48,786 nt of DNA from an uncultured Oscillospiraceae bacterium (GCA_934481445.1 CAKSPC010000015.1:1-48786); one strand, 5' to 3'. Counted from the first letter of the stretch, positions 16,580-25,871 are shown. Notes: generated from the sequence alone by a model not told the origin. Made by a program: numbers and translations.

Positions 16580-18148
16580 TCAGATCATGCTGTCTTCCCA
16601 GCAATCGGGAGCAGTCAGACCGAACATCTTAACGATGGTAGGTGCAACGTTTGCAAGGCCGTACTTGCCATCCTTGATGGTGTACTTTACATCCTTGTCG
16701 TAGATGATGAAAGGAACGGGGTTAAGGGAGTGAGCGGTTCTTACCTGGATCTCGCCCTTCTTGTTCTTTTCGAGCATCTCGTCGGCATTGCCGTGGTCGG
16801 CGGTTACGCACATTGTAACGCCGTACTCGTCGCAAACCTTCATAAGGCGTGCAAGACCGAGGTCAACGCTCTCTACGCCGATGATAGTAGCGTCCATGCT
16901 GCCTGTGTGGCCGACCATGTCGCCGTTCGGGTAGTTGCAGCGCAGGAAGTCGTACTCGCCGCTCTTGATAGCTTCGATAAGGTGGTCGGTGATCTCGGCG
17001 GACTTCATCCAGGGACGCTGGTCAAAAGATACATTGTCGGAGGGGATCTCAACGTAAGTTTCGAGCTCTTCGCTGAACTTTCCGCTCTTGTTGCCGTTCC
17101 AGAAATAGGTTACATGACCGTACTTCTGTGTTTCGGAAATAGCGTACTCCTTCTTGCCTGCCGCAACGAATACCTCTGTCATGGTGTTCGTGATCTCGGG
17201 AGGATTTACAAGGAATCTCTGCGGGATCTTGAGGTCGCCGTCGTACTGAAGCATACCTGCATAGCATACATCGGGCTTGGGGCCTCTGTTGAAGTAATTG
17301 AACTCTTCCATATCGAACGCCATGGAAAGCTCGATAGCGCGGTCGCCGCGGAAATTGTACAGGATAACGCTGTCGCCGTCAACGATCTTGCCAACGGGTT
17401 CGCCGTTCTCTGCGATGACGAATGCGGGGAGATCCTGGTCAACAAGGCCTGTTTCCTCGCGGAGGGTGGTGTAAGCTTCCATAGCGGAACCGAACTGTCT
17501 GCCCTCGCCCTTAACGTGGGTGTTCCAGCCGAGTTCTACCATGCCCCAGTCAGCCTGATATCTGTCCATTGTTACCTTCATACGGCCGCCGCCAGAAGCG
17601 ATCTTGCCGTTAAAGGTAGCGTCGTTCAGCTCTGCAAGAACATCTTCCATCTGCTGAATGTAGGTCGCACCTGTTGTGGGGGGAACGTCACGACCGTCCA
17701 GCAGCGCGTGGATTCTTACCTTGGAAATGCCCTCTGCCTTAGCCTTCTTTACCATGTTGATAAGGTGGGAAATGTTAGCGTGAACATTACCGTCGGACAG
17801 CAGACCGATGAAATGCATTGTGCTGTTCTTAGCCTTTACATTGGAAACGAGCTCCTTCCAGGCTTCGGACTCATACATCTTGCCGCTTTCGATGGACTCG
17901 TTTACGAGCTTTGCGCCCTGAGAGTAGATCTGACCGCAGCCGAGTGCGTTGTGACCAACCTCGGAGTTGCCCATATCGTCATCGGTGGGCAGACCAACTG
18001 CGTCGCCGTGCGCCTTGAGGCGTGTGTTGGGGCAGTTTGCGAGAAGCCAGTCAAGCGTGGGTGTATGAGCTTCCGTAACAGCGTCGCCGAGATGTGTCTT
18101 GGAAAAGCCTACGCCGTCCATAACTACTAATAATACGGGTTTTGCCAT
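16580..18148 (-). CDS. gpmI: 2,3-bisphosphoglycerate-independent phosphoglycerate mutase
   Basis: This 522-aa enzyme interconverts 3- and 2-phosphoglycerate with two Mn2+ ions. The alkaline-phosphatase-like core starts KPVLLVVMDGVGFS, with the metal-binding Asp, and contains the phospho-serine motif DDDMGNSEVGHNALG. Other iPGM blocks are HFIGLLSDGNVHANISHL, HALLDGRDVPPTTG, LCNYPNGDMVGHTG-like RCNYPNGDMVGHTGSMDATI and VTADHGNADEM. ATG 18148 is chosen because AGAAGGAGAT precedes it; the longer in-frame start at 18181 adds an arginine-rich leader with no binding site. It follows tpiA after a 150-bp gap occupied by an 88-bp palindromic element, yet is probably part of the pgk-tpiA-gpmI unit. Confidence 0.97.
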   Translation of the reverse strand: MAKPVLLVVMDGVGFSKTHLGDAVTEAHTPTLDWLLANCPNTRLKAHGDAVGLPTDDDMGNSEVGHNALGCGQIYSQGAKLVNESIESGKMYESEAWKELVSNVKAKNSTMHFIGLLSDGNVHANISHLINMVKKAKAEGISKVRIHALLDGRDVPPTTGATYIQQMEDVLAELNDATFNGKIASGGGRMKVTMDRYQADWGMVELGWNTHVKGEGRQFGSAMEAYTTLREETGLVDQDLPAFVIAENGEPVGKIVDGDSVILYNFRGDRAIELSMAFDMEEFNYFNRGPKPDVCYAGMLQYDGDLKIPQRFLVNPPEITNTMTEVFVAAGKKEYAISETQKYGHVTYFWNGNKSGKFSEELETYVEIPSDNVSFDQRPWMKSAEITDHLIEAIKSGEYDFLRCNYPNGDMVGHTGSMDATIIGVESVDLGLARLMKVCDEYGVTMCVTADHGNADEMLEKNKKGEIQVRTAHSLNPVPFIIYDKDVKYTIKDGKYGLANVAPTIVKMFGLTAPDCWEDSMI

Positions 18149-18190
18149 AGTTCTGTATCTCCTTCTAAATAATAAGTGCACATAAACAAC

Positions 18191-18278
18191 ATGACGGGTA
18201 TGACGGGTTTACTGACCCTTTTTTATAGAAAATAAAAAACATATAAAAAAGTACATAGCAAGCCGTCATACCCGTCAT
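18191..18278. repeat. 88-bp nested palindromic element between tpiA and gpmI
   Basis: The outer arms ATGACGGGTATGACGG (18191-18206) and CCGTCATACCCGTCAT (18263-18278) are a perfect 16-bp inverted repeat. Inside, TTTTTTATA (18219-18227) and TATAAAAAA (18242-18250) form a second inverted pair. The layout is exactly symmetric: 16, 12, 9, 14, 9, 12, 16 bp. The left arm is a tandem pair of ATGACGGGT. No clear target-site duplication flanks it. It could be a miniature mobile element, a recombination site, or an mRNA structure in the tpiA-gpmI spacer. Confidence 0.75.
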
Positions 18279-18298
18279 AATTTATATCACAGTGTTTA

Positions 18299-19072
18299 TC
18301 AGCCGTTTACAGCTGCCTTGATGATGGTTGTGAAATCAGCAGCCTTCAGGGATGCGCCGCCGATAAGACCGCCGTCAACGTTGGTCTTGGAGAGGAGCTC
18401 CTCTGCGTTCTTTGCGTTCATAGAACCGCCGTACTGGATGGTGATGGTTTCAGCAACGTCTGCGCCGTAGAGCTTAGCGAGTGTAGCGCGGATGAATGCG
18501 CAAACTTCCTCTGCCTGATCTGCGGTAGCGGTCTTGCCTGTTCCGATCGCCCAAACAGGCTCGTAAGCGATAACGCACTTCTTGAGATCGTCAGCGGAGA
18601 TACCGAAGAAGTCCAGCTTGATCTGGCGAGCGATAACTTCCTCAGTGATATTGCACTCGCGCTCCCACAGAAGCTCGCCTACGCATACGATGGGCTTCAG
18701 ACCTGCTGCGAGGGCTGCCTTGGTTCTCTTGTTAACGGTTTCGTCTGTTTCAGCGAAGTACTGACGGCGCTCGGAGTGGCCGAGAACAACATACTCAACG
18801 CCCATCTCTGCCAGCATATCAGCGGAGATCTCGCCGGTGAAAGCGCCGCTCTTCTCGAAGTGGCAGTTCTCTGCGCCGATCTTGATGTTTGTGCCTGCTG
18901 TTGCAGCCAGTGCGGTTTCAAGGTTTGTGAAAGGAACGCACGCAACTACCTCAACGTCCTTAACATCGGCAACCATGGGCTTGAGTTCCTCAAGCAGTGC
19001 CTTTGCCTCGGGGCGGGTCTTATTCATCTTCCAGTTGCCTGCGATGATAGCTTTTCTTACATTCTTCTTCAT
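18299..19072 (-). CDS. tpiA: Triosephosphate isomerase
   Basis: This 257-aa TIM-barrel enzyme interconverts dihydroxyacetone phosphate and glyceraldehyde 3-phosphate. It has the N-terminal AGNWKMNKT (Asn and Lys of the active site), YVVLGHSERRQYF (catalytic His), VIAYEPVWAIGTGKTAT (catalytic Glu and flexible loop) and YGGSMNAKNA with GGLIGGASL phosphate-binding segments. ATG 19072 has AAGGAG about 8 nt upstream and matches the normal TPI start. The frame is nevertheless open upstream through a complete pentapeptide-repeat ORF with no stop between them, so a 368-aa fusion could also be made. Confidence 0.96.
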   Translation of the reverse strand: MKKNVRKAIIAGNWKMNKTRPEAKALLEELKPMVADVKDVEVVACVPFTNLETALAATAGTNIKIGAENCHFEKSGAFTGEISADMLAEMGVEYVVLGHSERRQYFAETDETVNKRTKAALAAGLKPIVCVGELLWERECNITEEVIARQIKLDFFGISADDLKKCVIAYEPVWAIGTGKTATADQAEEVCAFIRATLAKLYGADVAETITIQYGGSMNAKNAEELLSKTNVDGGLIGGASLKAADFTTIIKAAVNG

Positions 19073-19405
19073 GGTAATATTCTCCTTATGATTGGTTTTG
19101 TAAAATTCCAGCATATCTGCAATGTTCACGCCGTTAATTGTTGCGCCGTCAAGCTTGCAGTTTTCTATGGACACACCGGAAAGGTCGCTGTCGATGAAAC
19201 AGGATCCGGACAGATTCGTCCTTTCAAAAGAATTTTCCGACATATCGCACTCGGAAAAGCTGTCAAGCGAGAGATTATTGCGCACAAACAGGCATTCACG
19301 CATTTCATTCTCGCAGAACTCGCTTCCGAATTTGCAGCGCGTTATGGAACACTCTCCCACAACGCTCTCGCGCAGCTCATGCACTCTTTTTCCGACAATT
19401 TCCAT
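19073..19405 (-). CDS. Pentapeptide-repeat protein, in frame with tpiA (no stop codon between)
   Basis: These 111 codons begin at ATG 19405 after AGGGTG and encode a short pentapeptide-repeat protein: roughly ten A(D/N)LxX-type repeats (NNLSLDSFSECDMSENSFERTNLSGSCFIDSDLSGVSIENCKLDGATINGVNIADMLEFY). Such repeats form a right-handed square beta helix. Similar small clostridial proteins end close to LLxxY, the point reached here, but the frame then runs through KTNHKENIT into the tpiA ATG. Either the product is fused to TPI or ribosomes initiate separately at both starts. It lies 57 bp after pgk, separated from it by a strong hairpin at 19425-19451. The function is unknown. Confidence 0.75.
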
Positions 19406-19424
19406 ATTTCACCCTATACAGTTT

Positions 19425-19451
19425 ATAAGGCGGAGGTTTGCTCCGCCTTAT
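19425..19451 (-). promoter_or_regulatory. Hairpin after pgk
   Basis: ATAAGGCGGAG (19425-19435) and CTCCGCCTTAT (19441-19451) form an 11-bp perfect stem with a 5-nt loop, 11 bp past the pgk stop. No T-run follows on the minus strand, so it is more likely an mRNA stabiliser or processing site than a terminator. Confidence 0.65.
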
Positions 19452-19462
19452 ATGGTTGTAAA

Positions 19463-20683
19463 TTACTTATCCTGGATAGCGTCGATGCCGGGCAGACCCT
19501 TGCCTTCGAGGTACTCGAGGGAAGCGCCGCCGCCGGTGGAGATATGGCTCATCTTATCAGCATAGCCGAGGTTGATAGCCGCGGTAGCGGAGTCGCCGCC
19601 GCCGATGATGGTTGTTGCGTCAGCAGCTGCAAGAGCTTCGCAAACAGCAACTGTGCCCTTCTTGAGAACGGGGTTCTCGAATACGCCCATCGGGCCGTTC
19701 CATACAACTGTCTTTGCGGACTTTGCAGCCTCTGCGAAGAGCTCCATTGTCTTGGGACCGATGTCCAGGCCCATCATGTCTGCGGGGATCTTGTCGGAAT
19801 CAACGACAGAAACCTCGATGGGAGCGTCGATGGGGTCAGGGAAAGACTTAGCAATTGTTGTATCAACAGGCAGAAGCAGCTTCTTGCCGAGCTTCTCAGC
19901 CTTTTCTATCATATCCTTGCAGTAGCCGATCTTCTCGTCGTCAACGAGGGATGTGCCTACTTCGTAGCCCTTGGCCTTGAGGAAGGTATAAGCCATACCG
20001 CCGCCGATGATCAGTGTATCGCACTTTTCAAGCAGGTTAGAGATAACGTTCAGCTTGTCTGCAACCTTTGCGCCGCCGAGGATAGCAACGAAAGGACGAA
20101 CGGGGTTCTCAACGGCGTTGCCGAGGAACTCGATCTCCTTGTTCATCAGGTAGCCTACTGCGGTTTCCTTAACGAACTTTGTAACGCCTACTGTGGAAGC
20201 GTGAGCTCTGTGGGAGGAACCGAAAGCGTCCATAACGAAGATCTCGTTGTGAACGAGGTCAGCCAGCTCCTTGGAGAAGCCTTCGCCGTTCTTTGTTTCG
20301 TCAGCGCCGCGGAAACGAGTGTTCTCAAGAACAACGATCTCGCCGTCCTTCATAGCTGCAACGGCAGCCTTGGCGTTGTCGCCTACTACTGTATCATCGG
20401 GAGCAAAAGTAACCTTTGTGGAAACAAGCTCTGCCAGTCTGTCGGCAGCGGGCTTGAGGGAGAACTTAGCCTCAGGGCCGTTCTTCGGCTTGCCAAGGTG
20501 AGAGCACAGAACGACCTTAGCGCCGTTCTCTGTCAGCTTGTTGATGGTGGGCAGAGCAGCAGTGATTCTGTTATCATTGGTGATCTTGCCGTCCTTCATA
20601 GGCACGTTGAAGTCAACGCGGACGAGGACGAACTTGCCCTTTACGTTTAAGTCTTCTACATTCTTCTTGTTAAGCTTGCTCAT
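19463..20683 (-). CDS. pgk: Phosphoglycerate kinase
   Basis: This 406-aa enzyme makes ATP from 1,3-bisphosphoglycerate. Motifs seen: [86 protein letters not shown] and [17 protein letters not shown] 20683 has GAAAGGAAAT upstream; the longer in-frame start at 20761 lies in the leader. It is the first gene of the pgk - pentapeptide/tpiA - gpmI unit; gap and eno are not in the window. Confidence 0.97.
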   Translation of the reverse strand: MSKLNKKNVEDLNVKGKFVLVRVDFNVPMKDGKITNDNRITAALPTINKLTENGAKVVLCSHLGKPKNGPEAKFSLKPAADRLAELVSTKVTFAPDDTVVGDNAKAAVAAMKDGEIVVLENTRFRGADETKNGEGFSKELADLVHNEIFVMDAFGSSHRAHASTVGVTKFVKETAVGYLMNKEIEFLGNAVENPVRPFVAILGGAKVADKLNVISNLLEKCDTLIIGGGMAYTFLKAKGYEVGTSLVDDEKIGYCKDMIEKAEKLGKKLLLPVDTTIAKSFPDPIDAPIEVSVVDSDKIPADMMGLDIGPKTMELFAEAAKSAKTVVWNGPMGVFENPVLKKGTVAVCEALAAADATTIIGGGDSATAAINLGYADKMSHISTGGGASLEYLEGKGLPGIDAIQDK

Positions 20684-20780
20684 GATTTTATTTCCTTTCA
20701 CAAATGAAAATATTGAACAGTTTGAGCGTGGCGCACGCACGGAACAGCCGTACCTCGCCATTTGACTGTCTTCACTTTAT

Positions 20781-20809
20781 ATTGTACAATATTTCTAATT
20801 ATTTTGCAA
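20781..20809 (-). promoter_or_regulatory. pgk operon promoter
   Basis: TTGCAA (20804-20809), 17-bp spacer, TACAAT (20781-20786) on the minus strand, leaving a leader of about 90 nt. Confidence 0.8.
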
Positions 20810-20852
20810 GTGTTTTTTCAAAGAATTTGTTAAAAATTTATTTATTCAAGAT

Positions 20853-20886
20853 AAAAACAGCCTGTACGCATATTGCGGCAGGCTGT
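20853..20886 (-). terminator. Terminator of the GGDEF-EAL gene
   Basis: ACAGCCTG (20857-20864) pairs with CAGGCTGT (20879-20886), with a smaller inner GCA/TGC pair, followed by TTTTTATC on the minus strand. Confidence 0.85.
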
Positions 20887-20906
20887 CATGTATTCTGTTA
20901 TGCGGC

Positions 20907-22286
20907 TCAGGCGGGCATAAGCATTGCCTCGATGTCCTTTGCGGGACGCGGCTTGCTGTAATAATAACCCTGTGCTAGGTCGCAACCGATGTCCGTCAGT
21001 ATCTTGCACTGACCCTGCGTTTCAACACCCTCCGCAAGAACAACAAGCTGCATCGCCTTGCCGAGGTCGACTATCGCGCCGGTTATCTGCTTGGAAACAT
21101 CGTTTTCATCAATGTCGCAGACAAGGCTTCTGTCGATCTTCAGGATATCCAGCGGTATCATTTTAAGCGAGGAAAGCGAGGAATATCCGCTTCCGAAATC
21201 ATCCATCGAAATGCTTACGCCGAGCTTTCTTATTCTTCCGAGGACGCCTATCGTGCGGTCGATATCCTGCATCGCCATCGTTTCGGTGACTTCTATTTCA
21301 AGATACTTCGGGTCTAACCCTGTTTCCCTAAGAGCGCTCTTTATCGTCGAATATACATCCGTGCGGTAAAACTGCGCCTGTGACATATTCACCGACATCT
21401 TGAGCGGCTTCAGCCCCTCTTCCTGCCACTGCCTGCACTGGCGGCAGGCGGTGAACAGTCCCCATTCGTCTATCTTTGTGATTATGCCCGTTTTCTCAGC
21501 AAGCGGGATGAACTTATCCGGCGCAACAAATCCCATTGTAGGGTGATGCCATCTTATCAGCGCCTCAACGCCGCGCATTTCGCCCGTTTTGAAGGATATC
21601 TTCGGCTGATAGTACAGCTCGAACTGACCCTCGTCGAGTGCCGTCTGCATTTCGGTGCGGAGCATTTCATTCTCAACCATGCGGTTTTCCATATCGCGGC
21701 TGAAAATTGTTACGCGAGCGCCGTCCTTGCGGGTTATAAGGCAGAGATTAGCCTTATTGAACATCGTGTGTATATCATCGTGAAAATCGAAGAAGCATAC
21801 CCCCGCGCAGAAATTGACCTGCTCGCGGAGCGCCTTGCTGGATATCTTTGCCTTCAGATTTTCGCCGAAACGCTCGGCGATGGCTTCCGCTTCATCCTCC
21901 GTGCGGCAGTGAGTCAGCAGCGCGAAATCATCCGTGTTTACCCTGCTCACAATGTCACCGTCCGACGCGGTGGCTTCCAGAGCCTCTGCAAAGCTCTTTA
22001 CAACGCTGTCGCCGGTGTCCGTACCGAAAAGTGTATTTATTTTTCCGAGCTGTTCTACATCAAAAACGATCAGTGCAAGACCGGCATCTCCGCTCTGCTT
22101 TGCCCTTTCGAGCATAGCGTCGCCGCTGCGCATAAAACCGTCGCGGTTGCAAAGTCCCGTCATTTTATCCTTATCAAGCCCCGCCGAAGCAGACTTTTCC
22201 AAAGCTGCAACCCTGCGCATTGTCGCGAAAAGAACCGCCGTGACCGCCACAAGTGCCGCGCTCAGCGCTATCACTGCTATAACCAT
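20907..22286 (-). CDS. Membrane GGDEF-EAL protein, probable c-di-GMP phosphodiesterase
   Basis: This 459-aa protein has one N-terminal membrane segment (MVIAVIALSAALVAVTAVLFATMRR), a GGDEF domain and an EAL domain. The GGDEF site reads NTDDF (residues 117-121), so cyclase activity is probably lost. The EAL domain keeps its signatures: GVEALIRWHHP (EAL at 241-243), EIEVTETMAM, SMDDFGSGYSSLSSLK, DILKIDRS and LAEGVETQ. It therefore likely hydrolyses c-di-GMP, perhaps with GTP sensing by the GGDEF domain. I chose ATG 22286 because GAGGAGG precedes it; the longer TTG start at 22331 overlaps the -10 box. It is monocistronic. Confidence 0.88.
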   Translation of the reverse strand: MVIAVIALSAALVAVTAVLFATMRRVAALEKSASAGLDKDKMTGLCNRDGFMRSGDAMLERAKQSGDAGLALIVFDVEQLGKINTLFGTDTGDSVVKSFAEALEATASDGDIVSRVNTDDFALLTHCRTEDEAEAIAERFGENLKAKISSKALREQVNFCAGVCFFDFHDDIHTMFNKANLCLITRKDGARVTIFSRDMENRMVENEMLRTEMQTALDEGQFELYYQPKISFKTGEMRGVEALIRWHHPTMGFVAPDKFIPLAEKTGIITKIDEWGLFTACRQCRQWQEEGLKPLKMSVNMSQAQFYRTDVYSTIKSALRETGLDPKYLEIEVTETMAMQDIDRTIGVLGRIRKLGVSISMDDFGSGYSSLSSLKMIPLDILKIDRSLVCDIDENDVSKQITGAIVDLGKAMQLVVLAEGVETQGQCKILTDIGCDLAQGYYYSKPRPAKDIEAMLMPA

Positions 22287-22330
22287 AGCTGACACTGCCT
22301 CCTCGTCTGTCTTTCTTTTATCCGTAAACA

Positions 22331-22359
22331 ATTATATCATATTATTCCCACGATTTCAA
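22331..22359 (-). promoter_or_regulatory. Promoter of the GGDEF-EAL gene
   Basis: TTGAAA (22354-22359), 17-bp spacer, TATAAT (22331-22336) on the minus strand. Confidence 0.78.
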
Positions 22360-22418
22360 CCCTTTATACGCATTATTTTCAAAAAAATGAGCTCTTTTGG
22401 GCGATTTGGGATATATGA

Positions 22419-22453
22419 CAAAAACAATGCCCGCAGCATTTCTGCCGCGGGCA
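22419..22453 (-). terminator. acpP terminator
   Basis: TGCCCGC(AGC) at 22428-22437 pairs with (GCC)GCGGGCA at 22444-22453; TTGTTTTTG follows on the minus strand. Confidence 0.85.
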
Positions 22454-22473
22454 CGATGGATATAAAATATCAA

Positions 22474-22707
22474 TTACTGCTTGTCTTCAATATACTTAAC
22501 GATATCGCCGACAGTCTTGATGTTCTCTACCTCTTCCTCGGGGATATCAACGCTGAACTCATCCTCGATGTCCATAACCAGGTCAACAACGTCGAGCGAA
22601 TCTGCGCCGAGGTCGTCTGTAATGGAAGATGCTTCTGTAATGCTGTCCTTATCGGCAACATCAAGGCGCTCCGCGATCAGATCTCTGACTTTCTCAAAAA
22701 TATCCAT
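22474..22707 (-). CDS. acpP: Acyl carrier protein
   Basis: This 77-aa acidic helical protein carries the phosphopantetheine attachment serine in [23 protein letters not shown]. It shuttles acyl chains between the Fab enzymes. ATG 22707 has GGAGGGAAT upstream; an in-frame ATG at 22761 lies at the -10 box. It follows the acc genes but has its own promoter, unlike clostridial clusters where acpP sits next to fabH. No terminator separates it from accA, so read-through is possible. Confidence 0.95.
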   Translation of the reverse strand: MDIFEKVRDLIAERLDVADKDSITEASSITDDLGADSLDVVDLVMDIEDEFSVDIPEEEVENIKTVGDIVKYIEDKQ

Positions 22708-22766
22708 GGTAAATTCCCTCCGTATAAAATTTGCCACATTTAACCGTAGCTTTATTAACATGATAT

Positions 22767-22795
22767 ATTATAAATCATCTGTAAAAAATAATCAA
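22767..22795 (-). promoter_or_regulatory. acpP promoter
   Basis: TTGATT (22790-22795), 17-bp spacer, TATAAT (22767-22772) on the minus strand, in the spacer after accA. Confidence 0.78.
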
Positions 22796-22834
22796 TACCC
22801 AAAAAACAAAAATGTCAAGTTATTTTTCACAAAC

Positions 22835-23638
22835 TTATTCGGTAAACATGCCGATTTTTCTAAACTTATGATACCTATTTTGTAAAAGCGTGTCGATATC
22901 GGCCTGCTTGAAGCGATAAACCGCGTCAACGAGGTATTCGTAAATACTGTCGGCTGTCTGCTCCTTGCTTACATGGGCGCCGCCCTCGGGCTCTGCGATT
23001 ATTTTATCGCAAACTCCGAAACGCATAAGGTCGTCCGCAGTTATTTTCAGCACCTCGCAGGCGTCTTTTTCGCGGGTGCCGTCTTTCCAGAGGATAGACG
23101 CCGCGCCGCGGGGGGAAATAACGCTGTACAGCGCATTCTCGAGCATTGCAAGCTCGTCGCATACCGCAAGGGCAAGCGCGCCGCCGCTTCCGCCCTCGCC
23201 GAGAATTACCGAGATGACGGGAGTTTTAAGCGTCATAAATTCATAAAGGTTGCGGGCTATCGCCTCGCCCTGTCCGCGCTTTTCCGCTTCGATACCGCAG
23301 AATGCGCCGGGAGTATCGACAAGGCAGATAACGGGACGGTGGAATTTCTCCGCCTGCTTTGCAAGACGCAGCGCCTTGCGGTATCCCTCGGGATGCGGCA
23401 TGGAAAAGTTGCTTTTCTTGTTTTCCTCAAGCGTGCGGCCCTTTACCTGCGCAATTACGGTAACGGGGGTATCGCTGAGGTAGCCTATGCCGCCGATTAT
23501 AGCCGCGTCGTCGCCGTAAAGGCGGTCGCCGTGGAATTCCATGAACCGCGTGAACATTGCGGGGATATAATCGTTCACGGTCGGACGGTTCTTATGGCGG
23601 ATAAGCTCAAGCTTTTCACAGGCTGTAAGTTCGCTCAT
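22835..23638 (-). CDS. accA: Acetyl-CoA carboxylase carboxyltransferase subunit alpha
   Basis: This 267-aa crotonase-fold subunit, with AccD, transfers the carboxyl group from carboxybiotin to acetyl-CoA. Motifs: FMEFHGDRLYGDDAAIIGGIG, PHPEGYRKALRLAKQAEKFHRPVICLVDTPGAFCGIEAEKRGQGEAIARN and ILGEGGSGGALALAVCDELAMLENALYSVISPRGAASILWKD. It is shorter than the E. coli protein (about 319) because the N-terminal helical extension is reduced, which is usual in Clostridia. Its ATG overlaps the accD stop by 4 nt, giving translational coupling of the two subunits. Confidence 0.97.
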   Translation of the reverse strand: MSELTACEKLELIRHKNRPTVNDYIPAMFTRFMEFHGDRLYGDDAAIIGGIGYLSDTPVTVIAQVKGRTLEENKKSNFSMPHPEGYRKALRLAKQAEKFHRPVICLVDTPGAFCGIEAEKRGQGEAIARNLYEFMTLKTPVISVILGEGGSGGALALAVCDELAMLENALYSVISPRGAASILWKDGTREKDACEVLKITADDLMRFGVCDKIIAEPEGGAHVSKEQTADSIYEYLVDAVYRFKQADIDTLLQNRYHKFRKIGMFTE

Positions 23639-24516
23639 CTTCCCGTCACCTCCTTAGGAAATCCGTGAAGCTTCAGAATGTTGGAAATGCGCTTTCTCAT
23701 CATTCCGCGCTCTACTATCATATCGGCAAAGCCGCAGTTAAGCTGGAATTCCGCCGACTGGAAGTCGTCGGGAAGCCGCTGGCGTATCGTATCCTGAATA
23801 ACGCGCCTGCCCGCAAAGCCTATAAGCACCTTCGGCTCGGCAATGATGATATCGCCAAGGCTCGCGAAGGAAGCCGTAACGCCGCCGGTGGTAGGGTCGG
23901 TCATTACCGCGATGTAAAGTCCGCCTGCGTCGCTGTGGAGCTTCACTGCGCCGCTGGTCTTTGCCATCTGCATTAGGGAGATTATGCCCTCCTGCATACG
24001 CGCGCCGCCGGAAGCCGTGAACATGACTACGGGAAGATTGTGTTCCGTTGCGTATTCAAACGCGCGGGTTATTTTCTCGCCGACAACGCTGCCCATGCTC
24101 GCCATCATGAAATGGCTGTCCATTATGCCGATTACGCAGCGATAGCCGCGGATTGTGCATTCGCCCGTTACAATGGCGTCGTTCATGTCGCACTGCTGCT
24201 GCATTCTCGCGACCTTTTCCTCGTACTTCGGGAAACCGATGGGGTTCAGCGACTTCATGCCGCCGTCCAGCTCCTTGAAGCTGCCCTTGTCGGCGGTGAG
24301 GTCAAGGCGCTCCTTCCATGTAAGGCGCGCATGATATCCGCACTTTGGGCACACCTTCATGGCACGGACGAATTCCTCGTTATAAACAACGCCGCCGCAG
24401 CGCGGGCATTTGAAAAGCAGATCCTGCGGGATCTCAACGTCCTTTTCCTCCGTCTGAGCGGGCTGCTCGTCAACAAATCTCGCTTTAACGACCTTGAAAA
24501 GATCTTCTATTGCCAT
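23635..24516 (-). CDS. accD: Acetyl-CoA carboxylase carboxyltransferase subunit beta
   Basis: This 293-aa subunit has the N-terminal zinc ribbon with Cys37, Cys40, Cys56 and Cys59 (CPRCG...CPKCG), which in the family also binds mRNA and DNA. The crotonase core has MFTASGGARMQEGIISLMQMAKTSGAV and the oxyanion-hole segments TGGVTASFASLGDIIIAEPKVLIGFAGRRVIQDTI. It pairs with AccA, whose start overlaps its stop. It lies 5 nt after accC. Confidence 0.97.
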   Translation of the reverse strand: MAIEDLFKVVKARFVDEQPAQTEEKDVEIPQDLLFKCPRCGGVVYNEEFVRAMKVCPKCGYHARLTWKERLDLTADKGSFKELDGGMKSLNPIGFPKYEEKVARMQQQCDMNDAIVTGECTIRGYRCVIGIMDSHFMMASMGSVVGEKITRAFEYATEHNLPVVMFTASGGARMQEGIISLMQMAKTSGAVKLHSDAGGLYIAVMTDPTTGGVTASFASLGDIIIAEPKVLIGFAGRRVIQDTIRQRLPDDFQSAEFQLNCGFADMIVERGMMRKRISNILKLHGFPKEVTGR

Positions 24517-24521
24517 TCAGC

Positions 24522-25871
24522 TCACTCCCCCATTACATTCTTTCTGTTAAGAAATCCTATGTCAAAATTGCCCGATTCAAAATCCTCGTCCTTCAGCAGG
24601 CAGAGCTGGAAATCAATGTTGGTTTCCACGCCCTCGATGATGAATTCGGACAAAGCCACGCGCATTTTCATTATGGCTTCCTCGCGGGTCGGCGCCTTGA
24701 CGAGCAGCTTCGCGATCATGCTGTCATAATACGGCGGTATCTCGTACCCCGCGTAAACCGCGCTGTCTATGCGGACGTTAAATCCGCCCGGAACGTGCAG
24801 CGACTTTATCTTGCCGGGGCAGGGGCGGAAATTATGCCGCGGATCCTCCGCATTGATACGGCACTCGATGGCGTGTCCCGTAAGCTTTACATCGTCCTGC
24901 GTGAACCAGAGTTCCTCCCCCGCCGCAACGCGTATCTGCGCCTTTACAAGGTCGATGCCCGTTACAAATTCGGTTACGGGGTGCTCTACCTGAATACGGG
25001 TGTTCATTTCCATGAAATAGAAGTTCTTATCCTTGTCGACAAGGAACTCTATCGTGCCCGCGTTCTGATAGCCGCTGACCTTTGCCGCAGCCACCGCCGC
25101 CGCACCCATCTTTTCACGGAGTTCATCCGTCATGATGGGACTGGGGCTTTCCTCAAGGACTTTCTGGTTTCTCCTCTGGAGAGAGCAGTCACGCTCGCCG
25201 AGGTGAACTACGTTGCCGTGATTGTCCGCGAGAAGCTGTATCTCGATATGACGGGGATTAACGATAAATTTTTCGATGTAGACCTCGTCGTTTCCGAAGA
25301 ACTGAAGCGCTTCCTGCTGAGCCGCGATGTAGTGGCTCTCAAGCTCCTCTTCCCGCTCAACAAGGCGTATGCCGCGGCCGCCGCCGCCCGCCGAAGCCTT
25401 TACCATAACGGGATAGCCTATCTCATGGCAGACTGCTTTCGCGTCCTCAATCGTTCTCACAACTCCGTCGGAACCCGGAACGACGGGCACGCCTGCGGAT
25501 ATCATGGTTTTCTTTGCATTCGCCTTGTCGCCCATTGCGTCCATGACCTCGGGGGACGGCCCGATGAAAGTTATGCCGCAGGTTCTGCAAAGGCGCGCAA
25601 ACTCTGCATTTTCGGACAGGAATCCGAAGCCCGGATGTATCGCTTCCGCATGTGTTATCTCGCACGCGGCGATTATCGCCTTTGTGTTGAGATAGCTGTC
25701 CTTTGTCGCCGCGGGACCTATGCACACCGCCTCGTCGGCGATCTGCGCATGAAGCGCGGATCTGTCCGCTTCGGAATAGACTGCGACCGTCTTTATCCCA
25801 AGCTCGCGGCAGGCGCGCATTATTCTTATGGCGATCTCGCCGCGGTTGGCTATAAGTATCTTATTAAACAT
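24522..25871 (-). CDS. accC: Biotin carboxylase (acetyl-CoA carboxylase)
   Basis: This 449-aa ATP-grasp enzyme carboxylates the biotin on AccB. Visible motifs: [50 protein letters not shown] (ATP loop), [23 protein letters not shown] and [18 protein letters not shown] (catalytic region). Length is standard. It lies between fabZ and accD in the fatty-acid operon with GGAGCT as binding site. Confidence 0.97.
   Translation of the reverse strand: MFNKILIANRGEIAIRIMRACRELGIKTVAVYSEADRSALHAQIADEAVCIGPAATKDSYLNTKAIIAACEITHAEAIHPGFGFLSENAEFARLCRTCGITFIGPSPEVMDAMGDKANAKKTMISAGVPVVPGSDGVVRTIEDAKAVCHEIGYPVMVKASAGGGGRGIRLVEREEELESHYIAAQQEALQFFGNDEVYIEKFIVNPRHIEIQLLADNHGNVVHLGERDCSLQRRNQKVLEESPSPIMTDELREKMGAAAVAAAKVSGYQNAGTIEFLVDKDKNFYFMEMNTRIQVEHPVTEFVTGIDLVKAQIRVAAGEELWFTQDDVKLTGHAIECRINAEDPRHNFRPCPGKIKSLHVPGGFNVRIDSAVYAGYEIPPYYDSMIAKLLVKAPTREEAIMKMRVALSEFIIEGVETNIDFQLCLLKDEDFESGNFDIGFLNRKNVMGE

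Noticed and set aside
18191..18278. Standard rho-independent terminator for tpiA
   Set aside because: The arms are 56 bp apart, no T-run follows the outer stem, and the structure is larger and more symmetric than a terminator.
18776..20650. Plus-strand open frame of 624 codons across tpiA and pgk
   Set aside because: Antisense of two conserved genes and not matching any family; no RBS.
20820..20845. Rex site upstream of pgk
   Set aside because: TTGTTAA is present as one half-site but the second half (TTATTTA) does not match TTAACAA.
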